Below, piece after piece: positions 1-6,811 of a DNA stretch of 7,820 bases. Position 1 is the first letter of the stretch; the number at the start of each line of letters is the position of its first letter. A program made the translations under genes and the position numbers. This DNA comes from Chitinophagaceae bacterium (GTDB lineage: Bacteria; Bacteroidota; Bacteroidia; Chitinophagales; Chitinophagaceae): assembly GCA_947378615.1 (NCBI GenBank), contig CANCKV010000131.1:1-7820 (forward strand), in the 5' to 3' direction. The notes below the pieces were generated by a model. That model was not told the DNA's origin. It was given only the letters and a program-made list of their open reading frames with translations, and did no database searches.

Positions 1-340
1 ACTTGTGGCTTTACTAAAGTGAATGAATGTAAAAAACATAGAAAAAAAAGAGCTTTAAAATCCATGGAAATGTTTGTACTATAAACATAAAATTTAAACT
101 TCATCCTACATAGCAGGAATTGTAAATATTGTAAAACACTCTTCAATAATCAATCTGCTCAAGCATATATCTGTCATGTTAGTTATTGCTATTAAATTTA
201 TTAGAAAGGAAATTACCATACTGACAAAATCTTAACATAGACAGCACTTTTACGAAACAGCAAAAAAAGAATGTCATTAAACTTTTTTTCTAAAAAATAT
301 ATTATTTCAAAATGATTCCCTTACATTTGCAGCCCTTAAT
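1..340. other. Non-coding stretch upstream of tRNA-Leu
   Basis: I see no supportable gene here. The reading frame starting at base 1 is open for 27 codons to a TAA at 82-84. It could in principle be the tail of a gene entering from the left, but its composition (Lys/Arg-rich, no recognisable motif) does not support that. A short imperfect inverted repeat lies at 104-118 (TCCT...AGGA) and is too weak to call. The region is very AT-rich, with several A and T tracts. Its only convincing signal is the tRNA promoter at its right end (322-329). Confidence 0.5.
322..329 (+). promoter_or_regulatory. Bacteroidota-type -7 promoter element for tRNA-Leu
   Basis: TACATTTG is a perfect match to the Bacteroidota -7 consensus TAnnTTTG. 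It lies 11 bases upstream of the mature tRNA 5' end, so transcription would begin only a few bases before the tRNA. No clear TTG-type -33 element is visible at the expected 17-23 bp spacing; that region is a run of A and T. The match and position are seen directly; promoter function is inferred. Confidence 0.6.
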
Positions 341-422
341 GCGGATGTGGCGAAATTGGCAGACGCACTAGACTTAGGATCTAGCGCCGTGAGGCATGTA
401 GGTTCGACCCCTATCATCCGCA
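341..422 (+). tRNA. tRNA-Leu (anticodon UAG)
   Basis: This 82-nt gene folds into a class II tRNA. The 7-bp acceptor stem pairs GCGGATG (341-347) with CATCCGC (415-421), with discriminator A422. The anticodon stem pairs CTAGA (368-372) with TCTAG (380-384) around the loop CTTAGGA, giving anticodon TAG at 375-377, which reads CUA and possibly other CUN leucine codons. A variable arm with a GCC/GGC stem (386-395) follows, which is the class II hallmark. The T arm has a GTAGG/CCTAT stem and a TTCGACC loop. CCA is not encoded (the discriminator is followed by CTT), so it must be added after transcription. The gene has its own promoter upstream and a hairpin terminator starting about 9 nt downstream, so it appears to be a single-gene transcription unit. 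Confidence 0.97.
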
Positions 423-430
423 CTTAATCA

Positions 431-465
431 AAAGCCCCCAGTAGATATTGTGGGGCTTTTTTTAT
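431..465 (+). terminator. Rho-independent terminator of tRNA-Leu
   Basis: The arm AAAGCCCC (431-438) pairs with GGGGCTTT (452-459) across a 13-nt loop, and a T-rich tract follows directly. An alternative register pairs CCCCA (436-440) with TGGGG (451-455). It lies just after the tRNA and ends about 35 bp before the tig start codon, so it insulates, or partly insulates, tig from tRNA transcription. Confidence 0.85.
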
Positions 466-499
466 TTTTAATTAATCACCCAATTAGGGTAAAAGTATT

Positions 500-1870
500 A
501 TGGCTACAGTTACAAAAGAGAACATTGGATTGCTACACGACAAACTAACCGTCAACATTACACCTGCCGATTACAAAAAAACTTATGATGCTAGTTTAAG
601 AAAATATTCGGAAAAGGCAAATATTCCTGGCTTTAGAAAGGGAAAAGTTCCAACAACAGTTTTGGCTAAAATGTTTGGAAGCAAGATTATTGTTGATGAA
701 GTTTTGAGCATTGCAGAAAGAACTGTTCAAGAGTTTATAAAGAATGAAAATATCGATACTTTTTTTCACCCTATTCCTGTTTTCAGTAGATTCGATCAAG
801 TAGATGTTACGAACCTAAAAGATTATTCACTTGACTTTGAGGTTGGATTGAAGCCAACAATTGAAATCAAACCTGAAGATATTAAAGTTACCCGATACAC
901 AATTGAAGTAACTGATGATTTGATTAATAGTCAGATTAATAGATTGCAAGAGCAATTTGGAGAACAGATAGAAAAAGAAGAAGTTTCTTCAGATGAAGAT
1001 TTGTTGAATGTTATTTTTGACGAAATAGATGCGGAAGGAAGTGTTCTTGAAGAAGGAATTTCGAAAGCTACTTCTATTAATGTAAAATACTTTACTGAAG
1101 AAAAAAGGAAAGCATTAATTGGATTAAAAGTAGATGGATTTATCGATACTAGCTTGGTAGATGCATTTCCAGAAGATGTGATAAATTCTGTAATCGAAGA
1201 TTTAGGTCTTGAGAAATCTGATGAAAAGGCTAAAGAAAAGCTGTTTAAAATAACAATAACTAAAATAAGTATTCTTGAAAAAGCTGCATTAGGAGAAGAT
1301 TTTTATTCTAAAGCATATAAAGAAAGGGAAATAAAGTCGGAAGAAGAGTTGAAAGAGGCAGTTGTAGAAGAAATTAAATTTTATTTTGCTCAGGAGTCTC
1401 GTAAGCAGATGCATGATCAGATATATCATCATTTAATTGATAATATTCAGGTTGATATTCCAGAGGAATTTGTTTTGAAGATGATTGAAATAAGTGAAGA
1501 AAAAAGGAAAACAAGAGAAGAAGCACTTGCTGTTTACCCATCTTTTGCTCCTCAACTAAAATGGTCTTTATTAACTGCACATTTGCAACAAACAGAAAAT
1601 GTATCTGTTCAAAATGAGGATTATATTCATCTTTCAAAAGCACAAATTCAACAGTATTTTGGTGGACAACAGTTTAACTTTGGTGAAAATGAAACTTGGT
1701 TGAATGATCTAGTAGAGCGAAATGCAAATGACAAAAAGTTCAGAGAACAACATTACAATAAAATTATTACTGAAAAAATATTTGTCGCTTTAGAAAATAA
1801 AATAACACCATCTGAAGAAAGCATTGATGTAGAAACTTTTGCTACAAAAGTACATCATCATCATTTCTAA
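500..1870 (+). CDS. tig: Trigger factor, ribosome-associated chaperone
   Basis: This 456-residue protein is trigger factor, the chaperone that docks beside the ribosomal exit tunnel and shelters nascent chains in the cytoplasm. The N-terminal ribosome-binding domain (about residues 1-115) carries the family signature GFRKGKVP at 44-51, in the expected loop. Residues about 160-255 occupy the FKBP-type prolyl isomerase position but are very divergent, so isomerase activity is doubtful. The helical C-terminal substrate-binding region (about 260-440) contains VDIPEEFVLKMI (318-329), a typical trigger factor segment. Length is slightly above the E. coli protein (432) and usual for the phylum. The ATG at 500 gives a proper domain start; no strong ribosome-binding site precedes it. 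An oddity is the native C-terminal tetra-histidine, VHHHHF at 451-456. Transcription ends at the hairpin after the stop. The family call is secure. Confidence 0.96.
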   Translation: MATVTKENIGLLHDKLTVNITPADYKKTYDASLRKYSEKANIPGFRKGKVPTTVLAKMFGSKIIVDEVLSIAERTVQEFIKNENIDTFFHPIPVFSRFDQVDVTNLKDYSLDFEVGLKPTIEIKPEDIKVTRYTIEVTDDLINSQINRLQEQFGEQIEKEEVSSDEDLLNVIFDEIDAEGSVLEEGISKATSINVKYFTEEKRKALIGLKVDGFIDTSLVDAFPEDVINSVIEDLGLEKSDEKAKEKLFKITITKISILEKAALGEDFYSKAYKEREIKSEEELKEAVVEEIKFYFAQESRKQMHDQIYHHLIDNIQVDIPEEFVLKMIEISEEKRKTREEALAVYPSFAPQLKWSLLTAHLQQTENVSVQNEDYIHLSKAQIQQYFGGQQFNFGENETWLNDLVERNANDKKFREQHYNKIITEKIFVALENKITPSEESIDVETFATKVHHHHF

Positions 1871-1893
1871 GTTAGTAAAGTTGATAGGAAAAT

Positions 1894-1928
1894 AAAAGGG
1901 AGTTACTTTAAAAAGTATCTCCCTTTTT
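1894..1928. terminator. Bidirectional terminator between tig and the M36 protease gene
   Basis: A 16-bp stem with one T:T mismatch forms from 1894-1909 and 1912-1927. The outer part is AAAAGGGAG against CTCCCTTTT and the inner part TACTTT against AAAGTA, with a 2-nt apical gap (effectively a 4-nt loop). T-rich sequence follows on the plus strand (1924-1934). The A-rich flank at 1888-1897 supplies a T tract for minus-strand transcripts. Its position between two convergent genes fits termination of both. Confidence 0.85.
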
Positions 1929-1967
1929 GTTTTCTTGACCAATTAGGTAGTAGTAAATATGTTTGAA

Positions 1968-4886
1968 TTATTCTTTAATAAAAATCATTTTCTCTTCTTT
2001 TTTGCCCTTTATTGCAATAATATAGTTACCGCTTGAAAGATTGGAAATATCAAGTTTGATTAATTGACTATGATTTTCTATCGTTTCTTGTTTCAATAAC
2101 TTTCCTGCAATATCTGTCACCTGAATGATAAGTTTCGGTGAAAGAACATTGTTCAATTGAACAAATAAGGTACCCTTTGAAGGATTTGGGTAAACATTAA
2201 AAGATATGTTTTTGTTCGAAAAATTGATTTTAACAATATTACTTAATGAGAAATTGCCATTTTTATCTTTTATTTTTAGACGGAAATAATTTTCTCCAAC
2301 TAGCAATTCCTTCTTATTATATATATAGGTGTTTTCTGTAAGCATATTCTTTGAAGCTATCGTATCAATTTCACTCCAATCTTTTCCATTTAATGAATAT
2401 TGAATAATAAATGATTGAGTATTATATTCTGCTTCAGTCTTCCAGTTTAAACTTGCGTGATTGTCAACTTGTGTTGCATTAAAAGAAATAAGGTGTAATG
2501 GAAGTGTACATAAAGGAACGTCAAATGCTGCAACCTGATCTGTCGTACTGTTTGAACTTCCTTGAATGGCACTCAATCCCATGCCTCTTTTTGCAAACGC
2601 ACTCCAAATAGCACATTTATGTTTGAAATTAAACAATATAGAGTCAGCAGCTAGTATTGCATCTCTTGAATCTAAGAACCCTGGGTTGCATTTTTGCATT
2701 TTCAATCCATTAATTATTAGTTCTAAAGCAATTACATTCCCTCCTCCGCTTGCTACATCGTATATTTTTGGATTAATAGTCCCTTCTTGTTTCATAATAT
2801 TCCAAGTCATATCCCATAGTGCTGAGCACCAAACTTCCCCAATATAATGTACTTCTCCTGTATAAGTCGTGTTTGCTAAGTCCGAATAAGTATGAGGGTC
2901 AACTGTCATATTCGTAGAATATGGATATACTCGACCTCCTACACCTCCAGGCACTTGATTGTTTGCATAAGCCGCATGATATTTAATCATGCTACTGTCA
3001 CTCAATTTTACTTTAGCCCAATCTGTAGTCATCATAGCGCCAACATAATCACTCCATCCCTCGCCTCCTTGTTCTTTATTGTTTAAGCAGGTAGTAATCG
3101 ATGGACCTCCAGTAAGTCTGTTAGAAATTCCATGCGTATATTCGTGAGTATTGATAGTATTATCAATTGCACCATCAAAAAATACTCCGGATCTTAGTGT
3201 AATTGAAATTGAGTCCTTTTTAGATAAAGATGCTGCAATTTTATTTCCGTCGGTAGAGGACACCATTACAGCCGGAATCGTTATAGAGGAATCTGTTCCT
3301 CCCATTGTGACATAAGGTCCATTTGCCCTGCCAACTAATACCGCAATTGCCCCTGCATTTTGTGCCATTTTTATTTTAGGAGCATAATTACAACCTGTAC
3401 TATAAATAAATACTATTTTTCCAGACACATTATTAGTTGGCGCAACACAAGCATTGTGAACGTTTCCTGCAGCATCATCGTTATAGAATACCAATTGCCC
3501 TGTAATTGGATCTGTATTTCTTAAATAATTATATGGACTTACTTTTCCCTCTCTGAAACTATCAATTCCTGCCAACGAAACTGGCGAATGAATGGTTAGA
3601 TCCCCATAAATCGGCTTATATAAAAACATACGCATGATACCATTTTTGCCATCGGGAGGAGTAGTGAAATTTGCATTGTTAAAACCTTGCCCTGATTGAG
3701 ATTCGGCTTTTACATAATCGCCACCTGTACCTCCACGCCCCATATTATTCTGTTGGAAATTGCCTGCAGCCTCATCAAAACCATATTGGTAAAAGACATC
3801 GTGCATGATATTATTCCAGTAAAATAAGTTGGTACTAGAAAAGTCTTTATTATTAGGATAAGATGGTTGTAATGTAAAGTCAGGACTAGAATTGAAATTC
3901 AGATTAGGTAATTGTGTGGATGAATAGGCAGGTATTCCAGGTAGATCAAGACCCGCACTGTCATTGTATGCATATACATTATTCCCTCTTGTGTAGCTAT
4001 AAGAACTGTCCCCGTCATAATTCCATCCATACGTTACAGCGTTATTATTTCCTGTCAGCGTCCATGGGTTAGATTCTTGGTTTATTTGTCCTGTAAATCT
4101 GCTTTCAATTGGATAGGGGATGATATTGAAGTTTGCATTATTTACAATAGGATTCCCATTGATTTTATTCAAAAACTTAAAGGAATGATAGTTGTTTTTA
4201 CTAGCATAGTAGCAATTATTGTCGTTATCGTTTTCTAGATTATGGGATAAATTGTTGTTTTCGTAAATAGTATAGTTTAACTTACTAAGAATGTCGCCAT
4301 TATGTGCATCAACACTTATCAACCAGAAATCGGAGGAATTACTAACATCAATACTGATGTTCCAAGCAAGAATCAATGAGTCATTTAATTCATTTGGAAA
4401 CCAAACTAATTCAGCGGTGATGTTTTGTTTTGCAATATTTGCGGTATTGAATATAATTTTATTATTTGTGGTTAGATTATTTTCAATTTCTCTCAGTTGA
4501 TTAAGTGGCAATGATAAATGATTTGCAGCATTGTTAATTGCTTTTGAAGCGGGAATTGAAGGTATATTATCAGTGAGGCTTGTAAAGTTTCTGAAGTTGT
4601 CTGATTGATAAATTAAAGAATCGTTACGAAGAACAACTGACTTAATGGAATTGAATATTTTAAATCCATTATACTTTTGTTGTAAATACAGATGATGTAA
4701 ACCTGTACTCTTATCTGTATAAGAGTCAGAGATGAAAAAGTTATTATTATTATTTTGGGAACTGTAAGTAGGTAAATTACTTTTCGATAAGTATTTTACA
4801 ATTACATTAGAATCTATAAACCTACTTTGAGCTTTGATATTGATAGACGTAAATAAAATGACTGCTGATAAAATAATGTGTTTCAT
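1968..4886 (-). CDS. Secreted M36 (fungalysin-type) zinc metallopeptidase with T9SS sorting domain
   Basis: This 972-residue exported protease begins with a signal peptide (MKHIILSAVILFTSINIKAQ, cleaved near residue 19-20). A propeptide with an FTP-like part follows (about 25-200). The M36 catalytic domain includes FYWNNIMHDVFYQYGF (355-370). The zinc site is HEYTH at 581-585: H581 and H585 are ligands, E582 is the catalytic base, and E609 in GGEGWSDY is the third ligand. GEVW (683-686) is also conserved. A protease-associated (PA) domain (about 460-565) is inserted ahead of the HEYTH motif, as in other bacterial M36 enzymes. A fibronectin-III-like beta domain (about 797-890) precedes a T9SS type A sorting tail (about 896-972) beginning FNVYPNPSKG. 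It is expected to cross the outer membrane by T9SS and act on extracellular proteins. All catalytic residues are present, so it is probably active; the substrate is unknown. It is convergent with tig and divergent from the exosortase gene. Confidence 0.95.
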   Translation of the reverse strand: MKHIILSAVILFTSINIKAQSRFIDSNVIVKYLSKSNLPTYSSQNNNNNFFISDSYTDKSTGLHHLYLQQKYNGFKIFNSIKSVVLRNDSLIYQSDNFRNFTSLTDNIPSIPASKAINNAANHLSLPLNQLREIENNLTTNNKIIFNTANIAKQNITAELVWFPNELNDSLILAWNISIDVSNSSDFWLISVDAHNGDILSKLNYTIYENNNLSHNLENDNDNNCYYASKNNYHSFKFLNKINGNPIVNNANFNIIPYPIESRFTGQINQESNPWTLTGNNNAVTYGWNYDGDSSYSYTRGNNVYAYNDSAGLDLPGIPAYSSTQLPNLNFNSSPDFTLQPSYPNNKDFSSTNLFYWNNIMHDVFYQYGFDEAAGNFQQNNMGRGGTGGDYVKAESQSGQGFNNANFTTPPDGKNGIMRMFLYKPIYGDLTIHSPVSLAGIDSFREGKVSPYNYLRNTDPITGQLVFYNDDAAGNVHNACVAPTNNVSGKIVFIYSTGCNYAPKIKMAQNAGAIAVLVGRANGPYVTMGGTDSSITIPAVMVSSTDGNKIAASLSKKDSISITLRSGVFFDGAIDNTINTHEYTHGISNRLTGGPSITTCLNNKEQGGEGWSDYVGAMMTTDWAKVKLSDSSMIKYHAAYANNQVPGGVGGRVYPYSTNMTVDPHTYSDLANTTYTGEVHYIGEVWCSALWDMTWNIMKQEGTINPKIYDVASGGGNVIALELIINGLKMQKCNPGFLDSRDAILAADSILFNFKHKCAIWSAFAKRGMGLSAIQGSSNSTTDQVAAFDVPLCTLPLHLISFNATQVDNHASLNWKTEAEYNTQSFIIQYSLNGKDWSEIDTIASKNMLTENTYIYNKKELLVGENYFRLKIKDKNGNFSLSNIVKINFSNKNISFNVYPNPSKGTLFVQLNNVLSPKLIIQVTDIAGKLLKQETIENHSQLIKLDISNLSSGNYIIAIKGKKEEKMIFIKE

Positions 4887-4901
4887 TTAATAAGTTTAAA
4901 G

Positions 4902-4930
4902 CAACTATAATTGGGTTGTTACGGGAGCAA
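4902..4930 (-). promoter_or_regulatory. Candidate promoter for the M36 protease gene
   Basis: On the minus strand, TTG (4930-4928), an 18-bp spacer and TATAGTTG (4909-4902) resemble the Bacteroidota arrangement TTG-N17-23-TAnnTTTG, with one mismatch in the -7 element. The implied start site leaves only a roughly 10-nt leader before the ATG at 4886. No Shine-Dalgarno sequence is present, only A/T-rich bases. Short degenerate motifs arise easily in AT-rich DNA, so this is tentative. Confidence 0.35.
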
Positions 4931-5028
4931 TGCTAATACAATTTTCTTAAAGAGTAGTCGAAATATTAAATAATTGGACAAAATATTGAATTTGTATGAA
5001 ACATTTTTTTAAATGAATACTTTAGAAA

Positions 5029-5058
5029 TTGGTGGTTCGACTTAGATCTGTATATTGC
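5029..5058 (+). promoter_or_regulatory. Candidate promoter for the exosortase gene
   Basis: TTG (5029-5031), 19 bp, then TATATTGC (5051-5058) approximates the Bacteroidota -33/-7 layout, but the -7 box matches only four of the six fixed positions. A second partial match, GAATTTTG, lies at 5064-5071 without a spaced TTG. Either would give a 5' leader of some 25-40 nt before the ATG at 5101. A weak call that rests on the need for some plus-strand promoter in this 214-bp divergent region. Confidence 0.25.
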
Positions 5059-5100
5059 GTTTCGAATTTTGCAATTTTAAGATAATTTAGCTACGTCGCA

Positions 5101-5646
5101 ATGAAACAAAAATGGTTAAGCCTTGGGCCTGCACAACAATTTATTATAAAGTCAGTGTCATGTGTGGTATTATGGCGACTGTTATATGTTTTTATACTAA
5201 AGCCAATTACATTTCCTGATAAAATATTAACAAGATTAATTGGAGAAGGTACAATTGTCGTTATTAATTTGTTTAGTAATTCAAAACTTGGAAAGGCATA
5301 CTGTATGAATGGTCATTCAGGAGAAGTTGTACTCGTTCGAAATAATCATGCTTTGTTGCGGATTGGCGATGCTTGTAATGGATTAGAGTTGATGCTTATT
5401 TATTTAGGTGTAATTGCTTTACTGCCTGGAAATGCAAAACGTAAAGGAATATATATATCTTTAGGAATTGTTGGATTGCTTATAGCAAATATGTTCCGTT
5501 GTGCTGGCCTACAATACATTTACGTGTATTATCCTCAACTTTTTGAAACAACACATCACTATTTATTTACACTCGTTATGTATGTTTTGATATTCGTAGG
5601 TTGGGTAATGTATATTAATAAAGTAAAACAGGATGCAAAGGGATAG
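5101..5646 (+). CDS. Exosortase/archaeosortase-family transpeptidase, compact Bacteroidota type
   Basis: This 181-residue inner-membrane protein belongs to the exosortase/archaeosortase family, cysteine transpeptidases that recognise and process C-terminal sorting tails. The three catalytic signatures are in order: C92 in DACNGLE (90-96), R133 in NMFR (130-133), and a histidine in THHYLF (H152 or H153). Four or five hydrophobic helices are visible, at about 15-37, 93-110, 117-138 and 151-172. The periplasmic segment between the first helices includes about residues 60-92. It is shorter than proteobacterial exosortases, which usually exceed 250 residues, and resembles the small single-domain forms of Bacteroidota (such as XrtF or XrtX); I cannot decide which. 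The stop overlaps the next gene by 14 bp, indicating a translationally coupled pair. No PEP-CTERM-like substrate is encoded in the window, so its target is unknown. Confidence 0.88.
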   Translation: MKQKWLSLGPAQQFIIKSVSCVVLWRLLYVFILKPITFPDKILTRLIGEGTIVVINLFSNSKLGKAYCMNGHSGEVVLVRNNHALLRIGDACNGLELMLIYLGVIALLPGNAKRKGIYISLGIVGLLIANMFRCAGLQYIYVYYPQLFETTHHYLFTLVMYVLIFVGWVMYINKVKQDAKG

Positions 5647-6019
5647 CGAGTTTTGGGTTTGCATGGTAATAAATATATTTGCCATTATATTATTGGCTTT
5701 TTTAAAGCCTTTTGTTCATCAACTACCAACAATTATTATGCATATAATAATTAAAATTGAGATGATAATGCAAATTGGCTTAGGATTTTATGGTTTATGG
5801 GTCAGCACACATAAAGAACTTTTTAATTTTTCAGCAAAAATATATGGGGTATTATTTATTATATATGTACTATTGAAAATACCTGCTTTAGTTTTTTTAA
5901 ATGAATATTATGTTGTTGTACCAGCCATGTTTTCACCTTTGCCATTCGTAATTGCTTGGATGGTTGATAAGTCCTTTTACAGGAATCAAGAAAATGAAAT
6001 CGAAAAAGTATCAGATTAG
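5633..6019 (+). CDS. Small four-helix membrane protein overlapping the exosortase gene
   Basis: This 128-residue protein has four likely membrane helices, at about residues 7-25, 33-57, 68-88 and 93-110, and a short charged C-terminal tail (111-128). There is no signal peptide, catalytic motif or known domain I can name. Its ATG lies inside the 3' end of the exosortase gene (14-bp overlap), which argues for co-translation and a shared function. Bacteroidota exosortases are often followed by a dedicated small membrane protein, and annotations such as XrtF- or XrtX-associated membrane protein exist. This one may be such a partner, but I base that on position and topology, not on recognised sequence. 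The coding call is strong, given the tight overlap and consistent hydrophobic pattern; the role is inferred. Confidence 0.8.
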   Translation: MQRDSEFWVCMVINIFAIILLAFLKPFVHQLPTIIMHIIIKIEMIMQIGLGFYGLWVSTHKELFNFSAKIYGVLFIIYVLLKIPALVFLNEYYVVVPAMFSPLPFVIAWMVDKSFYRNQENEIEKVSD

Positions 6020-6023
6020 TCGC

Positions 6024-6037
6024 AAGAAATATTTCTT
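6024..6037. repeat. Perfect 14-bp palindrome in the 51-bp gap before the YhhN-like gene
   Basis: AAGAAATATTTCTT is an exact palindrome beginning 5 bp after the preceding stop codon and ending 5 bp before the TAAATTTG promoter-like element. It would sit in the spacer between the -33 and -7 regions of that promoter, where a dimeric repressor or activator could bind. It is A/T-dominated and followed by three more T residues, so chance, or a weak terminator-like role, cannot be excluded. Confidence 0.35.
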
Positions 6038-6042
6038 TTTAC

Positions 6043-6050
6043 TAAATTTG
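6043..6050 (+). promoter_or_regulatory. Candidate -7 promoter element for the YhhN-like gene
   Basis: TAAATTTG matches all fixed positions of the Bacteroidota -7 consensus TAnnTTTG and lies 20 bp before the ATG at 6071. No clear TTG is found at the expected -33 spacing. If real, the YhhN-like gene can be transcribed separately from the exosortase pair. Confidence 0.35.
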
Positions 6051-6070
6051 AATAAAACAAATTAAATAGC

Positions 6071-6808
6071 ATGAAAAAGGTTATAGAATTTCTTAGAAAA
6101 GGTTTCTTACAAAATGTTGTAATTGTTTTGTATTTTGTTACTTTGGCAGGTGAAGGTTATTTGCTTTACTATCGTAATTATTATACGCGCATCTATACAA
6201 GGCCTACTTTGCTTCCCATGTTGTTTTTGATTTATTTACAACAATTTATTTCCCGAAATCATCTATTGTTGCTAGGAGCAATGATTGCTGCGTGTTTGGG
6301 CGATTACCTAACTATTGAGTTTATTGTTTTTCATCAATGGATAGGGCTTGGTTGTTATGCATTTTCATTTTTACTTGTAGCCCTTCAATTTTTTAAATTT
6401 GAATGGTTTTCTTTGAAGACAAGTAAAATGGCTACGTTCATTTCTTTAGTGGGGTTATTTACTTATTATGGGATTATGGAATATTTTCTTCGATCCCACA
6501 ATTTATTTATCACAAATAAAGTATTAATTTATTTGTATGCGGCCTCTATAGCAGTTTTATCAACCTCTGTTTTAAATATTTATTTCAATAATAAAGCTAA
6601 TAATTACAAGTTCGCTGTGATTGCTGTATTGTTTTTAGTTCTTGCTAATATTTGTTTTGAAAGTAGCATTTTTTATTTTCATAGAAGAGTAACATGGATT
6701 GACGTCATAACTGCCACTCTGTATGGTTTGTATCAATTCTTTATTGTAAAAGGAATAATTAGGTCAAAGGACAAAATAATGGGTACAGAATATTTTAAAC
6801 AGATATAA
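6071..6808 (+). CDS. YhhN/TMEM86-like eight-helix membrane protein (lysoplasmalogenase family, activity doubtful)
   Basis: The protein has 245 residues and about eight membrane helices (near 13-33, 46-60, 66-82, 87-107, 120-138, 150-170, 180-202 and 208-228). The layout resembles the YhhN/TMEM86 family, whose characterised animal members hydrolyse the vinyl-ether bond of lysoplasmalogens. Supporting points are RPT at 44-46 where the family has a KP motif, LGDYL at 76-80 with the conserved GD pair, and a C-terminal TLYGLYQFFIVKG (216-228) resembling the last family helix. The second conserved aspartate, usually in an SD pair, appears replaced in CFESSIF (195-201). The sequence is therefore divergent and enzymatic activity is uncertain. 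It follows the exosortase pair by 51 bp on the same strand but may have its own promoter at 6043. Family membership is moderately sure; function is not. Confidence 0.6.
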   Translation: MKKVIEFLRKGFLQNVVIVLYFVTLAGEGYLLYYRNYYTRIYTRPTLLPMLFLIYLQQFISRNHLLLLGAMIAACLGDYLTIEFIVFHQWIGLGCYAFSFLLVALQFFKFEWFSLKTSKMATFISLVGLFTYYGIMEYFLRSHNLFITNKVLIYLYAASIAVLSTSVLNIYFNNKANNYKFAVIAVLFLVLANICFESSIFYFHRRVTWIDVITATLYGLYQFFIVKGIIRSKDKIMGTEYFKQI

Positions 6809-6811
6809 AGC

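Noticed and set aside
1..84. Open frame from base 1 to a TAA at 82-84, possible tail of an upstream gene
   Set aside because: Only 27 codons, Lys/Arg-rich with no recognisable motif; not distinguishable from chance.
104..118. Imperfect inverted repeat TCCTACATAGCAGGA
   Set aside because: The stem is only 4-5 bp, has no T tract and no promoter beside it.
1374..1643. Minus-strand open frame of 89 codons
   Set aside because: Antisense to the well-supported trigger factor gene and without motifs. The minus-strand frame at 596-799 is rejected for the same reason.
2190..2212. Possibility that the M36 protease tail is an exosortase (PEP-CTERM-like) signal
   Set aside because: The last about 75 residues show the NVYPNPSKG start and beta-strand pattern of the T9SS type A domain and lack a terminal hydrophobic helix followed by a basic cluster.
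2566..2847. Plus-strand open frame of 93 codons
   Set aside because: It lies wholly inside the M36 protease gene on the opposite strand, across conserved catalytic-domain sequence, and its translation has no recognisable features. The same reasoning rejects the plus-strand frames at 2892-3086 and 4291-4500.
4956..5042. Inverted 7-bp repeat AGTCGAA / TTCGACT (4956-4962 and 5036-5042) in the divergent intergenic region
   Set aside because: About one such 7-bp inverted pair is expected by chance in 214 bp, and the flanks do not extend the match.
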